28,203 nucleotides of DNA from a virus. Shown piece after piece: positions 23,684-28,203 of this stretch (the first letter of the stretch is position 1; each line of letters begins with the position of its first letter). A program made the translations under genes and the position numbers. The notes beneath the pieces are model-generated. The model did not search any database, was not told the origin of the DNA, and saw only the letters and a list, made by a program, of their open reading frames with translations. The stretch covers positions 1 through 28,203 of the IMG/VR virus record IMGVR_UViG_3300017987_000287. The stretch is one strand, 5' to 3'.

Positions 23684-23792
23684 TTGGCGAATTTACGCGA
23701 GTGATCCCGCCGGCCCCACTTTGATGTGTGCATCGGGTTCCGGTCCCCGACCTTACTTCGGGTTACAGTGGAGAAGTCAGGAGGAGATCGAG
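23684..23792. promoter_or_regulatory. Divergent control region between small and large terminase genes
   Basis: This 109-bp region separates the minus-strand terL from the plus-strand gene. It holds an inverted repeat GATG-TGTG-CATC (23,723-23,734) and a second, CCGA-N7-TCGG (23,747-23,761), then the SD (AGGAGGAG) of the plus-strand gene. A TTACAGT stretch at about 23,763-23,769 could be part of a plus-strand -10 box, but no good -35 box was found. Promoters in both directions are expected from the gene layout; their exact sites are not clear. Confidence 0.4.
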
Positions 23793-24560
23793 ATGGCCAC
23801 GCCCGCGAAGAACATCAACCCCCCGAACCACGACGAGGACTGCGTCTCGCTCGAACAGATCGAGCGGAAGGTCGCCGGCGCCAGGGCCCGCGCCCTGCGC
23901 ATCGCCCGCGAGGGGTTGCCCCCGTTGCCCGAGAACGCCGAGATCCGCGAGCGTAAGAAGGAGATCGCGCAGTACCGCGCCGGGGTCTCCCTGCTCTGGG
24001 ACCGCGAGCGGATCCTCCAGGAGACCGGCTGGAGTCTACAGAAGTTCATGGCCGTCGAGCGGTCCGTCGCGGACGAGGACCGCCGACTGACCGAGGAGGT
24101 CGACCCCCGGCTGGTCTTCTCGGAGTACAAGCTCCGCCAGCTCCAGGCCGCCCAGGAGCTCGAGGACCTCGCCCAGGTGTTCCGTCACTCCAGGCAGTTC
24201 TCCGCCCTGGTCTCCGCCGTGAAGACGCGGGCGGAGATTCTGGACAAGATCATCAAGTTCGGTCAGGACCTGGGGGTGATCAAGCGCGCCGCCCGGGAGG
24301 TCAACGTCAACGCGCAGGTGGACTTCCGCTCGATGAGCGTGACCGAGCTCCGCGTCCACCTCCGCCAAGAGGTGGCGGAGCTCGAGACCCTCCTGGGGGC
24401 GCCCGCGCGGGCGAACCCGACCGCGAACGCCGTGCTCTCGCGCGTGCTGAAGGGCGGGCGAGAGGAGCCCCCCGCCCTCCCACCGGCGACTGAGAAGAAG
24501 AAAGCGCCGCGGGTCAAGAAGCTCGCCTCACCAGTTCTGAAGAGCTCGAGCGACGATTGA
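23793..24560 (+). CDS. Probable terminase small subunit, divergently transcribed
   Basis: This is the only plus-strand gene: 255 residues with ATG at 23,793 and an AGGAGGAG SD; the upstream in-frame extension lacks one. Residues about 25-90 have an HTH-like segment ('ILQETGWSLQKFMAVERSV', about 75-93). Residues about 110-180 are helical with 'AVKTRAEILDKIIKFGQDLGVIKR' (about 156-179), similar to the oligomerisation helices of small terminase proteins. A basic tail with EKKKAPRVKK ends the protein. It would bind the packaging site and stimulate the large subunit. The opposite orientation to terL is unusual. A DNA-binding regulator is the main alternative. Confidence 0.6.
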   Translation: MATPAKNINPPNHDEDCVSLEQIERKVAGARARALRIAREGLPPLPENAEIRERKKEIAQYRAGVSLLWDRERILQETGWSLQKFMAVERSVADEDRRLTEEVDPRLVFSEYKLRQLQAAQELEDLAQVFRHSRQFSALVSAVKTRAEILDKIIKFGQDLGVIKRAAREVNVNAQVDFRSMSVTELRVHLRQEVAELETLLGAPARANPTANAVLSRVLKGGREEPPALPPATEKKKAPRVKKLASPVLKSSSDD

Positions 24561-24803
24561 CCGGAGTCGCTTCCGGTCCTTCTCCTCTAGCTCGTTGAAC
24601 TCCCGATTCGTCACGAGGTCGGCGAGCGGAACCGTGATCCGCTTCGTCCACCGCTTGGACTTGGAGAGGAATTTCTCGACCCGCGCGTACCCCTCCTTCC
24701 GCGAGCTCCCGGACGGTCGCACCACCGCCCACCCCCAATTTCCCCACCGAATCGCGTAGACCTCGCACCCTCGACTCGCCGCCAGGTTGATCGGAACGCT
24801 CAT
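24528..24803 (-). CDS. Unknown small protein, 91 aa
   Basis: The ATG at 24,803 overlaps the TGA of the HTH gene (TGATG). The product has a beta-rich front (GCEVYAIRWGNWGWAVVRP) and a basic helical back (KEGYARVEKFLSKSKRWTKR, then DRKRLRSIVARAL). There are no membrane or catalytic motifs. The 3' end overlaps the end of the plus-strand gene by 33 bp, so the two transcripts converge. No family recognised; it may be a small nucleic-acid-binding accessory protein. Confidence 0.65.
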   Translation of the reverse strand: MSVPINLAASRGCEVYAIRWGNWGWAVVRPSGSSRKEGYARVEKFLSKSKRWTKRITVPLADLVTNREFNELEEKDRKRLRSIVARALQNW

Positions 24804-25018
24804 CAGACACCTCCCTTCGGCCGGCGCACCCGCCGCCGCAGCTTCCGCCGCTTGTTCTTGTTCGGCGTGTATCCCTCCAGATCGCTCTCCCGGATCACCC
24901 ACGCCCGCCCGACCCGGGTCGCCGGAATTCGTCCCTCCTTCACCGCCAGAGCGATCGCCGTCCGGCTCACGCCCTTGACCTCCGCCGCCTCCGGGATCGA
25001 GTAGAGTCGCTCGCTCAC
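24803..25018 (-). CDS. Excisionase/MerR-type helix-turn-helix DNA-binding protein, 71 aa
   Basis: The ATG at 25,018 overlaps the preceding stop. Residues about 5-50 match the excisionase-family winged HTH: 'LYSIPEAAEVKGVSRTAIALAVKEGRIPATRVGRAWVI' with the turn at 'GVSRTAI' and the wing 'RVGRAWVIRESDLE'. A very basic tail follows (KNKRRKLRRRVRRPKGG). It probably binds a specific DNA site as a transcription regulator or recombination directionality factor. No integrase is visible in the window, so regulation is the simpler guess. Confidence 0.8.
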   Translation of the reverse strand: MSERLYSIPEAAEVKGVSRTAIALAVKEGRIPATRVGRAWVIRESDLEGYTPNKNKRRKLRRRVRRPKGGV

Positions 25019-25266
25019 TCCCCACCCCCGATCTTCAGCTCGATCCCGAGCGTCTCCGCCACCTGGACCAGTCGAGCCGCCGCCACCTCCGCCGACTGCG
25101 CCGCCTCCAGCGCGAAGTCCGCCGCCTTCGTGAGCTCCCCCCGTCCGAATCCACGCCCCTCGAACTTCTGCGCGATCGCCACCGCCAGGTAGGACGCCTC
25201 CACGTGCGCCTTCTTCACCCCCGCGTGCACGATCTCCAACCGCTCCTCGATCTCGTTCTTCGTCAT
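25015..25266 (-). CDS. Unknown helical protein, 83 aa
   Basis: The ATG at 25,266 overlaps the preceding TGA (ATGA) and follows a GGGAGG SD. The protein is alanine- and glutamate-rich and predicted to be fully helical (EIEERLEIVHAGVKKAHVEA, then ALEAAQSAEVAAARLVQVAE), perhaps a coiled coil. No motif or family recognised. It is coupled to the XF1762-like gene upstream and to the HTH gene downstream, so they probably form one transcriptional unit. Confidence 0.7.
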   Translation of the reverse strand: MTKNEIEERLEIVHAGVKKAHVEASYLAVAIAQKFEGRGFGRGELTKAADFALEAAQSAEVAAARLVQVAETLGIELKIGGGE

Positions 25267-25985
25267 CTCGACCTCCCGATCGTCCGCTCCCAGCGGACCT
25301 TGTTCGTGGTCGGCGCCTTGTCCGTCCGGCGACGCCCGGGGCGATCCCACGACCGCCCCTTGACCTCCGCCACCGGCTCGAAACCCGCCGCGCGGAGACT
25401 GGCGCCGTCCTCCTCCGCGAGCGTGTACGTGATCAACTTGTCGCAACCGAGCTTCCTCGCGCGCCGCGCCGCGAGTCCGAGGAGCTTCGTCGCCGCGTTC
25501 CTCCGGAGCGAGCTCTCCCCCCAGGTGCACAAGCGCGTGATCTCCAGCGTCCGCGGCTCCTTCCCCTGGAGCACCCTCGACACCGGCCGCCCGACCACCG
25601 CGACCCCGACCCGCGTCCGTCCGTTGTGAACCGCGACGCCGAACTTCCAGCTCACCGGGGGTCCGTGGTGCCTGTGATACCGCTCCACGTCCTCGAAGAC
25701 CTCCGTTCTCCACCCCGAGACCCCGAGCCCCGGGTCGATCCCCGCGAGCCGACAGCGAGCCACCGAGTCGCCTCGATCGCCCTCCAAAACGACCTCCCGA
25801 ACCTCCAACCCGGTGATCTCCGAGACCACGTCCTCCAGCTTCCGCCCGAACGCCGCCTCGAACCCGAACCGCTCGACGTATTCTCGCATTGCGAGACAAC
25901 AGGAGGTCCAATCGACCAGATACCCGCCGAGGACGTCCACGCCGGCGAGCTCGTCCTCGAACCCGCAAAATTCACACCTCAACAC
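25263..25985 (-). CDS. XF1762/GNAT-like protein with an N-terminal Cys-rich domain, 240 aa
   Basis: The start chosen is GTG 25,985, overlapping the previous stop by 7 nt with GGGGGTGGG as SD; the longer in-frame start runs across another gene. Residues 1-30 contain 'RCEFCG' and a later Cys-Cys pair (about 29-30), possibly metal-binding. Residues about 105-235 carry the XF1762 pattern: 'HHGPPVSWKFGVAV', 'GVAVVGRPVSRVL', 'LEITRLCTWG', 'RKLGCDKLITYTLAEEDGAS', 'LRAAGFEPVAEVKGRSW' and 'TTNKVRWER'. This fold is GNAT acetyltransferase-like. The substrate is unknown; modification of a nucleic acid or protein is possible but not shown. Confidence 0.75.
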   Translation of the reverse strand: MLRCEFCGFEDELAGVDVLGGYLVDWTSCCLAMREYVERFGFEAAFGRKLEDVVSEITGLEVREVVLEGDRGDSVARCRLAGIDPGLGVSGWRTEVFEDVERYHRHHGPPVSWKFGVAVHNGRTRVGVAVVGRPVSRVLQGKEPRTLEITRLCTWGESSLRRNAATKLLGLAARRARKLGCDKLITYTLAEEDGASLRAAGFEPVAEVKGRSWDRPGRRRTDKAPTTNKVRWERTIGRSR

Positions 25986-26206
25986 CCCACCCCCGTGATC
26001 GACTTCACCGTCGCGGTCAACCTTCTGACCAAGTCCAGAATCAACTCCCGATCCAACCCGTCCTCGCTGGAGACCTCCATCAACAGGGGACACAACGCGT
26101 TGTTCAGCAGGTGGGCCAGACACCCGCGAGCCGCGGGGGTCAGCTCCCCCTCGAGCTCGCGGAGCGCCTCCAAATTCATCTCGTTCGTCTCGATCGCCGC
26201 GTTCAT
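25979..26206 (-). CDS. Unknown small helical protein, 75 aa
   Basis: The ATG at 26,206 follows GGAAGGAG with good spacing. The product is a compact, leucine-rich, mainly helical protein (LEALRELEGELTPAARGCLA, then LDRELILDLVRRLTATVKSI) with Cys residues and no membrane segment. It overlaps the XF1762-like gene by 7 nt. No family recognised; position suggests an accessory gene of the same unit. Confidence 0.65.
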   Translation of the reverse strand: MNAAIETNEMNLEALRELEGELTPAARGCLAHLLNNALCPLLMEVSSEDGLDRELILDLVRRLTATVKSITGVGC

Positions 26207-26219
26207 CGCTCGCTCCTTC

Positions 26220-26693
26220 CTAGAGTCCGACCTTGTCCCGACACTCCGGACCGAATCCCGTCCGGACGCTCTCGGGGACCGTGAGCTTCCGACCGCACCG
26301 ACCGCACCGCCCCTCGTGGTAGACGTGGAGCTCCTCGGGGAGGACCCGGCCGGAGCTCAGGCGACCCCAGAACCACGCCCACGCCCGCGCGCTCGGGGCC
26401 TCCGCCGAGATCCTGGACTTCCGCCCCGCCCGGTACTCCCGCCCCTTCTTCAGGAAGATCGTCCCGAGGAAGGTGAAGTCCCCCTCGTTGTCCGCCCCGG
26501 TCAGCACCTTGACGAACCGAACCGGCGCGTCGAGGTCCCGCACCACCCCACCCCGCTCCGTGTCCTTCGACGGCGCGCTCACCCGAAAGGTGAACCGCCC
26601 GCCAGTCCGCTCGTTCTCCAGGGTGACGTCCGCCCGACCGGCCACCACGTAGGCGAGGAGCTCGCCGTTCTTCTCGAGCTCGCCGCGCGTCAT
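26220..26693 (-). CDS. Protein with a C-terminal zinc-ribbon-like DUF6011-type motif, 157 aa
   Basis: The ATG at 26,693 overlaps the preceding TGA (ATGA). The longer upstream frame to 26,933 is a shadow of the previous gene and leader. The C-terminal segment 'HEGRCGRCGRKLTVPESVRTG' leading to 'FGPECRD' (Cys130, Cys133, Cys151) matches the DUF6011 pattern. The N-terminal part has strands such as ELLAYVVAGRADVTLENERT and FTFLGTIFLKKGREY, and could be a separate domain. The role is unknown; such motifs occur in phage and plasmid accessory proteins. Confidence 0.7.
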   Translation of the reverse strand: MTRGELEKNGELLAYVVAGRADVTLENERTGGRFTFRVSAPSKDTERGGVVRDLDAPVRFVKVLTGADNEGDFTFLGTIFLKKGREYRAGRKSRISAEAPSARAWAWFWGRLSSGRVLPEELHVYHEGRCGRCGRKLTVPESVRTGFGPECRDKVGL

Positions 26694-26878
26694 CGGACCA
26701 CCTCCCCCCGAACCGCCCACCGGCCGCGACGATCGTAGTAGAGCTCGATCCGGTCGCCCCTCGGGGAGACCCACCGCTCCGACCCGCTCACGTAGTCCAT
26801 CAAAAAAGCGCAACCGTTCCCGCTCAGGTGGTCCCGCGCCGCGTCCTTGCTGTCGAACTTTCTGATCGTCTTCGTCAT
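26690..26878 (-). CDS. Small protein directly downstream of leader copy A, 62 aa
   Basis: The start chosen is ATG 26,878, with GGAGGGAACGAG as SD; an in-frame ATG 7 codons earlier lies inside the repeated leader and has no SD. The product is charged, with 'GNGCAFLMDYVSG' and 'RIELYYDRRGRWAVRG' strands, likely a small beta-sheet protein. No family recognised. It is the first gene after leader copy A and is coupled to the zinc-motif gene. Confidence 0.65.
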   Translation of the reverse strand: MTKTIRKFDSKDAARDHLSGNGCAFLMDYVSGSERWVSPRGDRIELYYDRRGRWAVRGEVVR

Positions 26879-26977
26879 CTCGTTCCCTCCGTCGTTCATA
26901 ATATAATCTTGACACGTGGTAAGATTTAGTCAAGAGGGAAAGTGTATTTTTTTTCAGAAAAGTGTATCTACTTTAAA
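26879..26977 (-). promoter_or_regulatory. AT-rich leader/promoter module, copy A
   Basis: This module upstream of the 62-aa gene is nearly identical to 27,929-28,027. On the minus strand it holds two ATACACTTT direct repeats 20 bp apart (complement at 26,959-26,967 and 26,939-26,947) separated by an A-tract. TTGACT follows, then an inverted repeat TTGAC-N15-GTCAA (26,909-26,933) with CACGTG inside, then an AAGATTATATTAT box and the SD. A sigma70-like promoter with TTGACT as -35 and AAGATT or GATTAT as -10 (17-19 bp spacing) is plausible; the repeats may be operator or activator sites. Much more AT-rich than the flanking DNA. Confidence 0.6.
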
Positions 26978-26982
26978 TCGTG

Positions 26983-27492
26983 CTACTTCACCGGAGTCCA
27001 CCCCGCCCGCTCCCACGCCTCGAAGCCCGTCCACTTCACCGCGGGAAATCCGGGATCCGCCGAAACCGCGAGACAGGAGGTCGGGAGGGCGAAAAAACGC
27101 GCCCCGTCGGTCAGGACGGTCACGGGCCCCACGTCGAGCCCCGGGTTCCGCCGCCGGCAGTCCCGCGCCGCCTGACGCCGGTCCTCGACCGCGAACTTCG
27201 CCCGCCGCTCGATCTCCTTCAGGACCGCCCGCTCGCCGGCGACCCGCTGGAAGAACTCCAGCTCCAGCTTCTTGGTGGTGAACTTGTCCACCGGCCGCTT
27301 CCACCCGAGGGCGAGGTGAGCGCACTCCCGCCCGACCTCGTCCACCGCCCCCGACTCCCGCCGGACCGTGTAGACGTGGACCAGCTTCCGCCCGCAGATC
27401 TGGCACTCCCGCGCCCGCTCCCAGTCGCTGACCCGCTTGTCCCGCTCGTCCACGTAGGAGATCCACTCGTACCCGATCAACTCCGCGCTCAT
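26983..27492 (-). CDS. Zinc-ribbon-like protein with CxxC and CxH motifs, 169 aa
   Basis: The ATG at 27,492 overlaps the preceding TGA (ATGA), with a GGAGGTG SD. Residues 28-60 have 'RECQICGRKLVHVYTV' and 'DEVGRECAHLAL' (Cys30, Cys33, Cys57, His59), a likely metal-binding ribbon. A helical basic region follows (LEFFQRVAGERAVLKEIERR), and the C-terminus reads 'VTVLTDGARFFALPTSCLAV' and 'WERAGWTPVK'. The motif resembles the one in the 157-aa gene nearby. Function unknown; nucleic acid binding is the simplest guess. Confidence 0.7.
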   Translation of the reverse strand: MSAELIGYEWISYVDERDKRVSDWERARECQICGRKLVHVYTVRRESGAVDEVGRECAHLALGWKRPVDKFTTKKLELEFFQRVAGERAVLKEIERRAKFAVEDRRQAARDCRRRNPGLDVGPVTVLTDGARFFALPTSCLAVSADPGFPAVKWTGFEAWERAGWTPVK

Positions 27493-27773
27493 CTCGACAC
27501 CTCCTTCACGATTATCACGGCGTACCGCTCGAGGTCCCCCCAGCTCCGGTTGAGGTTCGCCGGCGCCTCGACCCGACCCTCGAAGACCTTGACCTCCCCC
27601 GCCGCCTTGCTCCCGATCACCCGGCCGCAGTTGCGGATCACCCGGTCCACGGTCACCCGCCAGTGACTCCCGTACCAGGTCGGCTCCGGCACGAAGAAAC
27701 CGAGCTTCCGGTACTTCGCCGCGGTCCGGAGCGCCAGCGCGTGGATCGCGCTCTTCTTGTCCTCGCTCATCAT
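27489..27773 (-). CDS. Unknown small protein, 94 aa
   Basis: The ATG at 27,773 overlaps the preceding TGA by one base, with GAGGTG upstream; a second ATG follows directly. The product has a helix (IHALALRTAAKYRKLGFFVP) and then beta strands with 'WYGSHWRVTVDRVIRNCG' and 'YAVIIVKEVSR'. No family recognised. It is the second gene after leader copy B and is coupled on both sides. Confidence 0.65.
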   Translation of the reverse strand: MMSEDKKSAIHALALRTAAKYRKLGFFVPEPTWYGSHWRVTVDRVIRNCGRVIGSKAAGEVKVFEGRVEAPANLNRSWGDLERYAVIIVKEVSR

Positions 27774-27928
27774 CAGAGCACCTCCCCGGCGAGCTCCGCC
27801 TTGACCGCGGCCCGCACCGCCTTGTGGTAAGCCTTCTTGACGCCCTTCCGGGACTTCTTGGTCGCGCCGTACTTCTTCTCGACCTTGGAGTGCTTCACCT
27901 CGGAGACCTTGTTCGCGACCTTGTTCAT
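27773..27928 (-). CDS. Small basic protein directly downstream of leader copy B, 51 aa
   Basis: The start chosen is ATG 27,928 with GGAGGGACGAG as SD; the earlier in-frame TTG start lies in the repeated leader and is a shadow. The product is Lys-rich (KKYGATKKSRKGVKKAYHKA) and ends in an acidic/neutral tail, predicted helical. It may bind nucleic acid, but no family is recognised. It is the first gene after leader copy B. Confidence 0.6.
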   Translation of the reverse strand: MNKVANKVSEVKHSKVEKKYGATKKSRKGVKKAYHKAVRAAVKAELAGEVL

Positions 27929-28027
27929 CTCGTCCCTCCGTCGTTGATAATATAATCTTGACACGTGATAAGATTTAATCAAGAGGTAAAGTGTATTTTT
28001 TTTTCAGAAAAGTGTATCTAGCTTTAA
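27929..28027 (-). promoter_or_regulatory. AT-rich leader/promoter module, copy B
   Basis: This is the second copy of the module described for copy A, differing by a few substitutions and small indels. The direct repeats are 21 bp apart (28,009-28,017 and 27,988-27,996). The TTGAC arm is conserved (27,958-27,962), while the opposite arm is ATCAA instead of GTCAA. CACGTG, the AAGATTATATTAT box and the SD are kept. It begins at the stop codon of the right-edge gene and precedes the 51-aa gene. Confidence 0.6.
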
Positions 28028-28203
28028 TCAATAAAGTCTTACCGGAACGTACCCCCGACGGTACCAGACCTCCCCGAACGGTTCAGTCGCGACGTAGATC
28101 GCGATCCCCGCGCCGTGCTCCCGACAGGCGAGGAAAGCCCCCGACGCCCGAAGAACGTCCTCGACCTCGTCGGGTCGAACGCCCCGCCACGTCCGCCCGC
28201 TCG
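28028..28203 (-). CDS. C-terminal end of a gene cut by the right window edge
   Basis: An open frame from the right edge ends with TGA at 28,030-28,028, giving 57 residues. They include 'RPDEVEDVLRASGAFLACREHG', split here for reading as RPDEVEDVLRAS then GAFLACREHG, followed by 'AIYVATEPFGEVWYRRGY' and the C-terminus VPVRLY. Composition and codon use match the other minus-strand genes, and the stop lies just before leader copy B. Alternating helix and strand suggest a small alpha/beta domain. The start and function cannot be seen. Confidence 0.6.
   Translation of the reverse strand, partial: SGRTWRGVRPDEVEDVLRASGAFLACREHGAGIAIYVATEPFGEVWYRRGYVPVRLY

Noticed and set aside
24803-25018. Excisionase-like protein as a sign of an integrated prophage
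   Set aside because: Only the DNA-binding fold is visible. No integrase or attachment repeat was found, and such HTH proteins are often simple regulators.
26900-27982. Similar short peptides (KSYHVSRLYY) readable in both leader copies from TTG codons
   Set aside because: The similarity follows from the duplicated leader DNA. The TTG lies at the proposed -35 box, a one-base indel between copies shifts the frame, and a better ATG with SD follows in both.
1-28203. tRNA genes, CRISPR arrays, insertion sequences or a defence system
   Set aside because: No cloverleaf-like sequence, regular spaced repeat, transposase or recognisable defence gene was seen on reading the window by eye; short or unusual ones could be missed.

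Overview
The window is a block of a tailed-phage or prophage genome with a contractile tail (myovirus morphology). It is visibly GC-rich, densely packed and carries strong Shine-Dalgarno (SD) sites (GGAGG type) before most genes. The sheath protein, PBSX-type portal, Mu gpF-like minor head protein, XkdF-like protease and HK97-fold capsid protein together make this assignment firm. No integrase, repressor, replication gene, tRNA or CRISPR array is visible. The host cannot be named from the sequence; strong SD use, GTG starts and high GC only suggest a GC-rich bacterium.

Layout. Nearly everything is on the minus strand and reads from right to left. The right end (about 24.5-28.2 kb) is an accessory or early-type block of small genes: one partial gene at the edge, several unknowns, two proteins with Cys-rich zinc-ribbon-like motifs, an XF1762/GNAT-like protein and an excisionase-type helix-turn-helix protein. 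Two near-identical AT-rich leader modules of about 100 bp (26,879-26,977 and 27,929-28,027) precede two of these small genes and stand out from the GC-rich background.

At 23.68-23.79 kb a divergent control region separates the large terminase (minus) from the only plus-strand gene, a probable small terminase. The late block then runs leftward: large terminase, two small proteins, portal, minor head protein, protease with an in-frame internal scaffold start, and major capsid protein. Next come small post-capsid genes and a run of about 7 kb of fibre, spike or decoration-like proteins, one of them split by a frameshift. The block continues with more small structural proteins, a permuted papain-fold cysteine peptidase candidate, a tandem-duplicated pair, head-tail connector proteins, a Mu gpG-like tail-completion protein, the tail sheath and the start of further tail genes at the left edge.

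How it works together. The terminase packages DNA through the portal into a capsid built on the protease/scaffold. The connector and completion proteins join the head to the contractile tail. Translational coupling is widespread (ATGA and TGATG overlaps). GC-rich hairpins sit at the boundaries of the genes whose products are needed in greatest amount (capsid, sheath). No defence or anti-defence system could be recognised with confidence. The most interesting items are the duplicated leader module, the nested scaffold start with a near-perfect SD, the divergent small terminase, the split spike gene and an SD-sequestering hairpin.
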